64,000 nucleotides of DNA from Turnera subulata. Lineage: Eukaryota; Streptophyta; Magnoliopsida; Malpighiales; Passifloraceae. The notes under the pieces were generated by a model, which saw only the letters and a program-made list of their open reading frames with translations, searched no databases and had not been told where the DNA came from. The DNA lies in assembly GCA_028386065.3 (NCBI GenBank), contig JAKUCV010005751.1, positions 115,901 through 179,900 of the forward strand, written 5' to 3'. Below, piece by piece: positions 22,619 through 31,520 of the stretch (positions within the stretch are counted from its first letter, which is position 1; the number at the start of each line of letters is the position of its first letter). The position numbers were made by a program, and so were the translations under genes.

Positions 22619-23143
22619 AACATCGATGTTGTAGAGATAGAACATCAATGTTTTAGCCAGTAAATTTGAATTATTTGGACTAACGGTCACAAGAACATCG
22701 ATGTTTTGACAGCAAGTATGAATTATTGGGTCCAACAGTCACTAAAACATCAATGTTTACCAGTGGAACATCGATCTTTTGGAACACTGCCAAAACAAAT
22801 TAAAGATGAGCATCATGAGAACATCAATGTCTGAATATAGAACATCGATCTTTTGGAACACTGCCAAAACAGATTAAGGATGAGCTTCAATAGAACATCG
22901 ATGTTTACCATTTGGACATCGATGTTCTGAGACTCTGCCAAAGTTCTAAAGAAAATCAATTGAAGGAAAATCGATATCTTAAAGTGGAACATCGATGTTT
23001 TGATGCTGCAAAAGATTTTAAGTGCAACGGTCACAAGAACATCGATGTTTGGGAAGCCGACATCGATGTTCTAAGCTACTGCCTATTTTGGAAAGTTGTT
23101 TGAAGGCAGGAACATCGATGTTGGTAACTTGAACATCGATGTT
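22619..23143 (-). repeat. Array B: paired AACATCGATGTT palindromes in the 3' LTR
   Basis: Seven pairs plus a single. Starts: 22619/22641, 22694 alone, 22746/22767, 22820/22841, 22894/22915, 22967/22988, 23038/23059, 23111/23132. Pair spacing is 21, once 22. Several members carry one or two substitutions but keep the spacing. Lies in U3, upstream of the TATA box. Confidence 0.88.
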
Positions 23144-23426
23144 CAATACTCAAAAGTCATTTTTGTGTTTGAAAGAATGCTATTTGATGCATGTGTAAAA
23201 TTGATTTTATTTTGAGCCAATGTCTTAGAGGAATTGATTGTTTTACCCTTGTACATTTTGTGTTCCTAACTCTTCTTGCTTGTTACTTCAATTCTTGTGC
23301 TCTTTTCTCTTTAGACCTTTGCTCTTTGATTGAATTATTTCTGCTTCAAGGATGTCATCAATTGAGTCATGGTTGGTTTGTCAATATAAAAACCTGAAAT
23401 GAGACAAGGAGGCATGTATTCTAACA

Positions 23427-23447
23427 ATTTCTCCCTTTTTGATAATG
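23427..23447 (-). other. Polypurine tract of Sirevirus A
   Basis: The minus strand reads ATCAAAAAGGGAGAAAT directly before the 3' LTR, the usual Sirevirus plus-strand primer. Confidence 0.8.
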
Positions 23448-23704
23448 ACAAACAAATAAAAGTATATGCCAAATTTATAAGTTCAAAATGAGGGATAAGT
23501 ATGTGCCAAGTTTTATGAATTCATAAGTGAGGTTAATTCCCCCTATGTTTTTCAAACGATGATTCCCCCTAACTTGGTGCATATTATTTCTTTGTGCATA
23601 TACTTCTTCTTTTCTTCCCCCTTTTGGCATTAGCAAAAAGAAATAGCTATAGGAAACATTTTATTGAATTTAAAAAGGACATAAACATAACAAGAGATAA
23701 GAGT

Positions 23705-25027
23705 TTAGAAAGTTAGGCTTTCGCTCCCATCGTCATTATCGTCATCATCATCAAATTGTTGTGCAGGGATGTTTTCCTCTTCTTCTTCATTAGGTCCTTC
23801 TTCACCATCACCTCCTTCTTGACCATCCTGAACATCCATTGGAGTGAAGTCTTTATCATTGTCATCACCTTCATCTTCAAAATTGTAGCCATGAAGTGTG
23901 GTGTGGTATGCTGGAGGAATGTAATGCACACGGGAAAAGTAAGACCGAAGAGAGTGGCCTTGTCTTTACACTTCCGTGTCAATCCTCTCTATTGCTCGTC
24001 CCATGCTTGTCATACTTAATTGAAGACCATGGTGGGAGTCAGCAATGGACTCAAGAGTGACTCCAGAGGCTCGGCGTCTAGAAGCGGCAGCACAGGAGCT
24101 TTCTGCCTGAGCAGTCCCTAGAGCTTGCTTGGAAGTTTGGCCGGGCCTTGGTTCTTCCACAGATTTTCCGGTGTGGAAAGTAGCATCACTTATCGCCCAT
24201 ATTTTAGTGAGAGGAACCTGTGCGCCTTTCCTAGCATCAACACCTGCATGCAATAAAATATCCAATACCAAGAAGGGATAGGGCAATGGATGTTCGGTGT
24301 ATGCGGATGCATATTCCGACATGTGCATGAGCACAAATCGTGCCCAATTGGTTGGTGCATGGTGGATGATGGCATGTAGTACTTTCACATCTTCAACGAG
24401 TAAGATGGTGTGATTTCCGTCTCTTGGCTTGATGACCCGGGTGAGAAGGTAGAATAGAACTCGGTACTTCGGGTTAATGGAATGGATGGTTGGCCTCCCG
24501 GAACTGTGTCGAACAAGGGTTGTGAAGCCAACTTCATTCAGAAAGGGTGGTTCATGGGTTGTGGCCCAATGATCACCTCGATAGGATGCAATATCGTCTC
24601 CCTGAAAAGGCAAGCCAGCAAGCGCCCCGAATTCCTCTAATGTCATGGTAATTTACACTCCATTGACATTAGCGGACAAAGTGTCACCATCTCGTCAGAG
24701 AGTTGAGTAGAATGCTCGGACGAATTCAGCACTATATTGCCAGCCCCTGTTGGTCAGAAATTCCCAAAATCCCGATGCTCGAAGATTGGCTTCAAGTTGA
24801 GTGTAGTTCTTCTCCTTCGGGTAATCCACCGAAAGATACCGTGGAGACGCAATTGAGCGCTTGGAGAAGAGAGACAAGAAGTTATGGAATTTGGCTCTGG
24901 TAGAGAACCAAATTGAGGTGCCTTTCACTGTAAATTGAGGAGCTGAGCTTGAAGAGCCTCCTCTTTGCTTTGATGGTCTCTCCTTAGCAAGGGATTTGCC
25001 CTTGAAAGATTTCTTCCCACCTGCCAT
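23705..25027 (-). pseudogene. Sirevirus third ORF (env-position, plant transposon protein-like)
   Basis: One frame of 441 codons from ATG at 25025-25027, interrupted by three stops (two between 24647 and 24694, one just before 23966). Residues 1-35 are basic and Ser-rich (KKSFKGKSLAKERPSKQRG). Then come FWEFLTNRGWQYSAEFVRAFYSTL, LEEFGALAGLPFQGDD, YLLTRVIKPRDGNHTILLVED and MHMSEYASAYTEHPLPYPFL, resembling the putative plant transposon protein domain found in third ORFs of plant LTR elements. The tail (23705-23929) is very acidic (EEEEENIPAQQFDDDDDNDD). I see no signal peptide or membrane span, so env describes position only. Element B encodes a relative. The function is unknown. Confidence 0.65.
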
Positions 25028-25119
25028 ACTTTGAGAAAGATGAGTAGGGGAATGATTTGGAGAGTAAGTATAAAATGAATGAACATTAGGAAGTGTGTAA
25101 AATGTGAGAAGGAAGCATC

Positions 25120-25130
25120 ATTTATATAGG
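25120..25130 (-). promoter_or_regulatory. Internal TATA box for the third ORF
   Basis: The minus strand reads CCTATATAAAT about 95 bases upstream of the ATG at 25027, with palindrome array D beginning 75 bases further upstream. This copies the LTR layout (array about 95 bases, then TATA) and suggests the third ORF has its own promoter. Confidence 0.65.
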
Positions 25131-25204
25131 GGAGCCCAAAATATAGCTGTTGGAGTGCTGAAATCAGGCTCCAACGGTATTTTTTTTTTGAAAGTTAACG
25201 GACA

Positions 25205-25806
25205 AACATCGATGTTCAGTCTGACGACATCGATGTTTGACTCCCCAATGGCTATATATTTTTTTAAAAAGAGGGCTGAACATCGATGTCCGGTCAAGAA
25301 ACATCGAAGTTTCATGCTCTCCAACGTCTATATTTTTTAAAAGTGACGTATGAACATAGATGTTTATTGGGGCAACATCAGTGTTTCTGTGTCTCTGGTC
25401 AAAGTTTGAAATGTCGCCAATCGAAGCAACATCGATGTTGTAATATGAGAACATCGATGTTTAAAACTACTGGATGAAAAATTTTAATCTGTAATGACAC
25501 AACATCGATGTCTTACCTTGAAGCATCAATGTTTAAAACTACTGGGAAGAAAAATACTTACTGAACATCGATGTTTCGAGAATAAACATCGATGTTTAAA
25601 CATGTCGGTTAATGACTTGATTGTGCACATGAGACAACATCGATGTTAGGATATTAGACATCGATGTTTGAAGCTGCTGGTTGGGAATGGTACGAGCTGA
25701 AGTCCACTCAACATCGATGTTTTATCCTCAACATCGATGTTTGACAGCCTCGGGTCCAGGTTTGTATTGGCCAAACATCGATATTTTGCTAAGCAACATC
25801 GATGTT
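25205..25806 (-). repeat. Array D: nine palindrome pairs upstream of the third ORF
   Basis: Starts: 25205/25226, 25279/25300, 25352/25373, 25428/25450, 25501/25522, 25564/25585, 25636/25657, 25710/25730, 25774/25795. All are within 20-22 bases. Motifs are AACATCGATGTT or one to two changes from it. The array is internal to the element, not in an LTR. Confidence 0.9.
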
Positions 25807-26099
25807 GTGCAGTCTTGGCATTCTTGTTCCCCCTTTCTTTTTGCCTAAATGAGGGGTACCTGTAGAATAACTTAGAAAACACTCCGACGCTCATGTCAGT
25901 AAAGGTAAGACAATAAAAAATCACGAATTAGATCAATGTACAGTCAGGGATTCTTAGTTCATTTCGAATTTCCGGAGAATGACTCTTTCTTTACGGATTT
26001 TGATAGTCTCGTCACGGCTTACGTAAGCAACTTTCTCGAGTATTCCACTTTCTTCAACACGAAATCTCGTATATGTCCTTACCGTATTCACTTTCTGCT

Positions 26100-26107
26100 T
26101 ATAAATA
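26100..26107 (+). promoter_or_regulatory. TATA box of a small gene-like unit
   Basis: TATAAATA lies 35-42 bases upstream of the ATG at 26142 on the plus strand, opposite to the Sirevirus direction. An AATAAA follows the ORF at 26556-26561. Confidence 0.55.
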
Positions 26108-26141
26108 CCAACCTCATGCTTGGCAAGGCATATTTCAAACC

Positions 26142-26525
26142 ATGGATTCACCAATAAGAACGAGAACTACCTCTGACTCAGAGGAGTTAAGCTATACTTT
26201 TGGTGATCCTCTCTTTGGTGATTCTGATGTTGAGGAAAAGCTGAAGAAACGTTGCAAGCGAAGGAATGCCCCTGGTCAATTGGAAGACACAGCCATATCT
26301 CGCAAGCATCAAAAGAAGCCGGTCACCAAAGATACTGATGATCCGAAGGTCAAAGGGATAGCTCACAATAATACACCATTATAGACACTGGCGCTTCTGA
26401 ATTTATCCCTGAAGAAGATCAGCTCTGCTGTGATGCAGATCGAGAATGCCTTTATGGGACTTTCCTCCCAGGTTAAGAGTGTCTGCAAACATGTAAAGGA
26501 ATTGGAGAAGCAATTAACTTCATAG
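26142..26525 (+). pseudogene. Unrecognised small gene in the place of Sirevirus pol
   Basis: 127 codons from MDSPIRTRTTSDSEEL to KHVKELEKQLTS with a single in-frame TAG at 26382-26384. The middle is basic (KLKKRCKRRN, KHQKKPVTKD) and the C-terminal 45 residues look like an amphipathic helix or short coiled coil (SLKKISSAVMQIENAF, VKSVCKHVKELEKQL). It has a TATA box 35 bases upstream and an AATAAATAAATAAG poly-A signal 30 bases downstream, so it has the form of a compact complete gene. I do not recognise the family. It runs opposite to the host element, so it is likely a captured or inserted sequence. Confidence 0.4.
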
Positions 26526-26757
26526 AGTGCTTTTTCTCTATTGTAATATTTTATGAATAAATAAATAAGTAGTTCATTTTTCTTGATCAAGCTTGTTTTT
26601 AAACATAAATGGTATGAATGATATAAGATCCAATAAAATCAAGCCTGTTATTAGTAACCAAAAAGACTATAAGTGGTGAAATCACGAATTTCTTGTAATA
26701 ATAGAAATCAAATATTCCTTGATAAAATGATTTATATTATTTGTGTAAGCCAAAAAA

Positions 26758-27112
26758 TGACGTCATAATGCAACGGCGAATTAATGACAATAATCAACAA
26801 CCACTTGTTCATAAACCCCACATGAGCAAAAGTGACTTTTGGGATTCGTATCCCTTTATTGAAGAGCCAAGATAGCCAGAGTGAAAGAGTAATGCATGTG
26901 AGAAGTGAACTAGAAAACACAAGTGTTTATAGCCCGAAAACATGCAATGTGACAAGAGTAATAATGTAGACAGTGGTAAAGATTTTCAAAAAGAAGAGCC
27001 TTGTGGAGCGTAAACAATTTGTAGTTTTGTGAAGAGAGAGGTTTGCTTTACCATTTATCGAAAAATAGGTAGGGTCTGGACTTTGAAAAATAGGTAATCG
27101 TATTTCTATAAG
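26758..27112 (+). promoter_or_regulatory. Candidate promoter: TGACGTCA site and TATA box
   Basis: TGACGTCA, a bZIP-type palindrome, lies at 26758-26765, and CTATAAGAGG (TATA at 27107-27112) about 95 bases before the ATG at 27204. The spacing of the TATA box suits the ORF that follows. The upstream site is about 340 bases from the TATA, so a link is uncertain. Confidence 0.4.
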
Positions 27113-27203
27113 AGGCAAAGCATTGGTTAGTAAATAATCAAAAGCATTTTAAGAAAAATACGATTCAGAGAAAGAGAGATACACAAACCACAACAAGACA
27201 AAA

Positions 27204-27887
27204 ATGCCTGCTCCATTGTCTGTCTTCTTCGTTGAGGGAGCCTCCTTATGAAGGAGGAATCGCTTAGCCTATAGCCTGATAAATGAGCAACAAGAGGAAC
27301 TGCCAAATGAGCTCGGGAGAATGCCTCGTTTTTTGTTCGTTGACGAGCTCTACTCGTCCCGGTTCTTTGTCACACCCATAGAGGAGACATTCTTCCTGGA
27401 GCACCAAAGTACCCTGCGAGCTTCCTTCTACGGTTCGGCCAATTCCATCATGTTCTTCATCTCTGACAGACTTCAAAAGTTCAGGCTGGAGCCCTCTTGC
27501 CAGACTCTGAATGAGTGCAGCTATTACCAAATTTCAATGATTGCTCAGAGCGTTCTGCGGGCAACTGGCTTACTACCCACTTGGCCAAAGCGCCTTCTGG
27601 TTTGGAACTGCAGAGGAATCACTAGGCGCTCCCATGAGTTCACACGAACCTTGATAGATCTGAAGAACCAGTACAAGCCCAACATGGTTCTGCTCACAGA
27701 GACCTTGTGGCAGCCTGAAGATAATCATGGTATCATGCCGCTTCGTTTTCCTCCAGCAAACTGGTTCGAACTCCATGGCCAAAACAATTCGGGCGGAATG
27801 TGGTTTTCTTGAAATGATAGCATTAGGATCAATATTGCTAATAATCCTAACAGTTTCAGAGTCATCGTTGTACCGAACCGTTAAAAC
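27204..27887 (+). pseudogene. Chimeric ORF: unknown N-terminal part joined to a LINE endonuclease
   Basis: In one frame from ATG 27204 with one stop (TGA 27249-27251), open again to 27812. The first 130 residues (RMPRFLFVDELYSSRFFVTP, SNSIMFFISDRLQKF-like, LNECSYYQISMIAQSVLRA) match nothing I know. From 27597 the same frame reads LLVWNCRGITRRSHEFTRTL, MVLLTETLW and GQNNSGGMWFS, the start of a plant L1 endonuclease, which continues past a TGA as NDSIRINIANN. The joint is at PTWPKR/LLVWNC. It lies antisense to Sirevirus A where pol should be. It could be a chimeric LINE or a LINE piece fused to captured sequence. Confidence 0.5.
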
Positions 27888-28199
27888 AAATAATAATAAA
27901 AATATTTATGTTTAAGCATGTGTATTATTTCTTTATGAATGTTCAATGATAAGTCGATGTTTCTTGACTTGATCTATTATGCTTGATGCGAAGAGGAAAC
28001 TATCTTGTTCTCTCGGGTTGTAACATTTGGATATGAACCTACTATCCAAATTTTACTTTATGTAAAATTAATTTACTTCTAAGCTCTTTTTCAACTGAGG
28101 TAAGATAGGATGCTCAAGACTATCATTACTCAAGAATGATATATATGCAATAATCAATAAGCATTAATTAATTAAGTAAGCATTAAGAGCACTATTAAA
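27888..28199. other. Unassigned AT-rich stretch
   Basis: About 300 bases between the LINE piece and the Sirevirus protease stub. There is no supported gene. The deletion boundary of Sirevirus pol lies in or near it. Confidence 0.4.
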
Positions 28200-28383
28200 A
28201 GTGTACTAGAAAGAATAGAACGATTTCAACCAAAGGATGATTATTTTCAACATTATCACTCATCCTTGCATTTCTACAAGAATCAATCAAGAACTTGGAT
28301 GCTTCTTTGATCATGTGCTTGGAGCATCCGCTATCAAGGTACCAAAGTACACTTGATTCCTTCAAGCATACCTACAAAACAAA
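28200..28383 (-). pseudogene. pol: Sirevirus A protease stub
   Basis: The minus strand reads VLWYLDSGCSKHMIKEASKFL, the aspartic protease active-site region (DSGC) that follows gag in Sireviruses. Nothing of the rest of pol is present. It is the last recognisable Sirevirus coding sequence before the foreign segment. Confidence 0.75.
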
Positions 28384-29986
28384 TCAATGGGTTTTTGGTA
28401 CCCAAATCTTCTTGGGTCCTTGAGTGTTAGAGACATAATGGTAATGAGCTTCATCTTGTGCCCAATGCCTATGCCTAGTAAAGCAAACAGGAGCAATGTG
28501 TCCTATCCTATTGCAATAATGGCAAATAACCTTTGGGTTGTGCATCCTTCTTGGTTGATAATAGTTACTATGTTGCCTATGTTTGTGCACTTTGCTTACT
28601 TTGATTTCCTTAAGTTCATTAACTTGTTCTTTTAATGTCTCACATGATGAACACTCCCTAGTTTTTGTTTCAAGTTCTTCAACTCCTTTAATAACTTACA
28701 TGATGAGCATTCCTTAATTGGACTTTCCGGTTTGTTAGCACTCCTCTTTCCGTAAAACTTATTCTCTTCTATAAGTTTTTCATTTTCACTTGACACTTTC
28801 TCCATGCCATTTTCTAGAGTTACAAATTGTTTCTTTATGCCCTTATTAGTTCTAGATGCCGAAATGTATTCACCATAAAGCTCATTAAATGCATCTTGCA
28901 ATTCTTCAAAAGTAAAATCTTCTCTTGAGTGAGAAGTACTTACCTCTTCCGGTTCTTCCTCTCGTGCCATGAGACATAGGTTGTCCGTTTCTTCTTCATC
29001 GCTAGCGGATGATTCATCGCCGGAATCGCCTCCCCAAGAAATGTATGCCCTTTGCTTCTTATAAGGCTTCTTTTCTTTTCCCTCCTTTGCCTTGGGACAC
29101 TTGGGTTTGATGTGCCCAATCTCTCCACACCCATAGCATTTGGGTGGACCGGACATCTTTCTTCCTTTCTTTTTCAAATTCCTTCTTCATGAATTTGTGG
29201 AATTTACGGATGACAAGTCCGAGTTCTTGATCGTCATTGCTAGAGTCCAATTCAGTGAGCTCTTGCGACTTGGAGGTGGAAACTTTGAGAGCTATGTCCT
29301 TCTTCTTCGGTTCCTGAAAATAGGGTTTAAGAATAGTAGTTTCATAGGTTAGAAGGTTACCTCTAAGACCGTCAATGGTTGTGTTCGAAGTCCCGATGTT
29401 TTCATAGATTGCGTCGGCTTTAGAATGCCATTCGGGGGTGAGGCATCTAAGGACTTTTCTAACCAAGTCCTTGTCCGGAGTAGACCTTCTTGAGAGCATG
29501 AAGGTTGTTTACTATTTTGGAGAATCGATCGAACATCTCCTCAATGCTCTCATTCTCGTTCATGCGAAAGAGTTCGTATTCTGCAGTGAGGGAGTCGATT
29601 TTGGCCTCTCGAACTAGATCGGTTCCTTCGTAGGTGATCTCCAGCTTATCCCACATTTCTTTTGCAGTTGTACAGCAAGAGATTTTCCGATAATCATCGG
29701 GGTTGACTGCACAATATAACATGTTGATTGATTTGGCGTTGTTTTCAACCATCGTAATGTCTGCTGCGTCATACTCCGCCTCCGTCTTTGTCACTGTGGT
29801 TTCACCAATTTTCTTCTTCGGAATTTGCTCTCCGATCTTCATGATTCGCCAAAGAGCATAGTTGTTGGCTTGGAGGAAGATTCTCATCCTCTCTTTCCAG
29901 TAGCTGTAGTTGGTGCCATCAAAGAGCGGTAGACGAGTGGTTGATTGTCCTTCGAAGAGTCCTGCATAACTACTTGAAGAAGCCAT
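28384..29986 (-). pseudogene. gag: Sirevirus A gag with two zinc knuckles (frameshifted)
   Basis: Starts at MASSSSYAGL (ATG 29984-29986), just inside the primer site. The N-terminal copia gag domain is seen (PLFDGTNYSYWKERMRIFL, KEMWDKLEITYEGT, DRFSKIVNNLHALKKV). A frameshift near 29480 moves into VRKVLRCLTPEWHSK, and another near 29150 into the first zinc knuckle CYGCGEIGHIKPKC. An acidic stretch (GDSGDESSASDEEETDNLCLMA), FTFEELQDAFNEL and a coiled-coil segment follow, then after a further break near 28630 a second knuckle CHYCNRIGHIAPVC and KIWVPK. The double knuckle with coiled coil is characteristic of Sirevirus gag. At least two frameshifts make it inactive. Confidence 0.88.
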
Positions 29987-30025
29987 GGAAACTTTCTCAC
30001 AAACGGTTAAGTCTTTCAGAGAGTT

Positions 30026-30040
30026 AGGCTCTGCTACCAA
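30026..30040 (-). other. Primer binding site of Sirevirus A
   Basis: The minus strand reads TTGGTAGCAGAGCC one base after the LTR end. It resembles the initiator-Met site, with TGGTAGCAGAGC in place of TGGTATCAGAGC. Confidence 0.8.
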
Positions 30041-30578
30041 TTGTTAGAATAGGTGCCCTACGCTAGAGGGGGGCTGAATAACGTTTTTCGGACAAATTCA
30101 AAATTTTGCAGGAAATAAATGCGGAATTGAAAGAATAAGGACACACCAAAATTTATACTGGTTCACACACACAACTTGTGTTGCTAATCCAGTCCTCTGA
30201 GAGACTCTCTCGAAGATTTCACTATCTAGGTTAAGCTTCCGGGTGCTTAACAAACCGTATACAAACCTAGAGCTCGAGTGACACGAAACTCTACTTACAT
30301 GCTTGAAGATACCTCACTTCATTACTTATCTCAAGAAAAGAAGACACTCTTATTATGAGTTGCTAAAAGGGAACAGTCCTCTCTTAAGGTGTATGACAAC
30401 ACTTCAAATCACTCAAACAAAAGCTCTCTCAAATAGTGGATATGAGTAACAAGTAAAGCAATATAAAGTCAACTCTCAATCCTCAAGGATATTGGCTCAT
30501 AAAAATTGCATTGTATGTATGACAATGAATGCTTAAAGAGTAGGGAGTTGATTGTTGTTAAAAAGAGGTGCAATAACT

Positions 30579-30589
30579 CTATTTATATG
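30579..30589 (-). promoter_or_regulatory. TATA box of Sirevirus A 5' LTR
   Basis: The minus strand reads CATATAAATAG, about 95 bases downstream of the nearest palindrome (30685). RNA start is expected near 30550. Confidence 0.75.
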
Positions 30590-30684
30590 TCCCAAAACAT
30601 GTATGACCGTTGTGGAATCAATCCAAAATACCTTTAGACAAAACAGCATGGAGAGTTGAAAAAGGTGTATGCTCACAACGGCAC

Positions 30685-31230
30685 AACATCGATGTTTTAG
30701 AGAAGGAACATCGATGTTTTAGCCAGTAAATTTGAAATATTTGGACTAGCGGTCACAAGAACATCGATGTTGAGAAAGTGAACATCGATGTTTTGACAGA
30801 AATTGTGAATTATTGAGTCCAACAATCACTAAAACATTGATGTTTACCAATGGAACATCGATGTTTCGGAACACTGCCAAAACAAATTAAAGAAGAGCAT
30901 CATGAGAACATTGATGTCTGAATGTAGAACATCGATGTTTTGGAACACTGCCAAAACAGAATAAAGATGAGCTTCATTAGAACATCAATGTTTACCATTT
31001 GGACATCGATGTTCTGAGACTCTGTCAAAGTTCTGAAGAAAAGCAATCGAAGGAACATCGATGTCTTAAAGTGGAACATAGATGTTTTGATGCTGCAAAA
31101 GATTTTAAGTGCAACGGTCACAAGAACATCGATGTTTGGGAAGCCAACATCGATGTTCTGAGCTACTGCCTATTTTCGAAAGTTGTTTGAAGGTAGGAAC
31201 ATCGATGTTGGTAACTTGAACATCGATGTT
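30685..31230 (-). repeat. Array C: paired AACATCGATGTT palindromes in the 5' LTR
   Basis: Eight pairs including 30685/30707, 30760/30781, 31136/31146-region members and 31198/31219; pair spacing is 21-22 bases. The pair 30760/30781 is complete here but reduced to one copy in the 3' LTR. Units also share ACGGTCAC before, and CTACTGCC or CTGCCAAA after, the palindromes. Confidence 0.85.
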
Positions 31231-31520
31231 CAATACTCAAAAGTTATTTTTGTGTTTGAAAGAATGCTATTTGATGCATGTGTAAAATTGATTTTGTTTT
31301 GAGCCAATGTCTTAGAGGAATTGAGTGTTTTACCCTTGTACATTTTGTGTTCCTAACTCTTCTTGCTTGTTACTTCAATTCTTGTGCTCTTTTCTCTTTA
31401 GACCATTGCTCTTTGATTGATTTCTTTTTTGCTTCAAGGTTGTCATCAATTGAGTCATGGTTGGTTTGTCAATATTAAAACCCTGAAACAAGACAAGGAG
31501 GCATGAGTTCAAACAATAAT

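Larger units (their letters stand above)
21976..23426 (-). repeat. 3' LTR of Sirevirus A
   Basis: 1451 bases with ends TGTTAGAATA / TATTCTAACA on the plus strand. It carries palindrome array B, and a TATA box CATATAAATAG (minus strand, 22513-22523). Compared with the 5' LTR it lacks exactly 21 bases, one palindrome period, at 22705. Confidence 0.9.
21976..31515 (-). mobile_element. Sirevirus-type copia element A, lacking most of pol
   Basis: 9.5 kb on the minus strand between target duplications ATAAT (21971-21975, 31516-31520). LTRs start TGTTAGAATA and end with its inverse. Order in the element's direction: 5' LTR (31515-30042), primer site, gag with two zinc knuckles, a short protease stub, a foreign-looking stretch (27900-25820), palindrome array D, a third ORF with its own TATA box, polypurine tract, 3' LTR (23426-21976). 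Integrase, RT and RNase H are absent. Two zinc knuckles, a KIWVPK motif and a third ORF are Sirevirus marks. It needs helpers to move. Confidence 0.88.
30042..31515 (-). repeat. 5' LTR of Sirevirus A
   Basis: 1474 bases, transcribed from right to left, containing palindrome array C in U3, a TATA box, and R-U5 between about 30550 and 30042. It is followed on the right by target duplication ATAAT and the resumed LINE. Its outer end is slightly diverged (TGTTTGAACT instead of TGTTAGAATA). Confidence 0.9.

Noticed and set aside
22813..23103. ORFs reading repeated NIDV or HRCF peptides (also 25118-25454, 30900-31190, 52708-52917)
   Set aside because: These are translations of the palindrome arrays on both strands and have no independent support.
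23756..24019. Plus-strand 87-residue ORF rich in Phe and Ile
   Set aside because: It is the antisense of the acidic tail of the Sirevirus third ORF.
25820..27900. Endogenous pararetrovirus fragment, suggested by the TGACGTCA site, TATA box and short leader
   Set aside because: No movement, coat, protease or RT motif of that group is visible, and the downstream frame runs into a LINE endonuclease.
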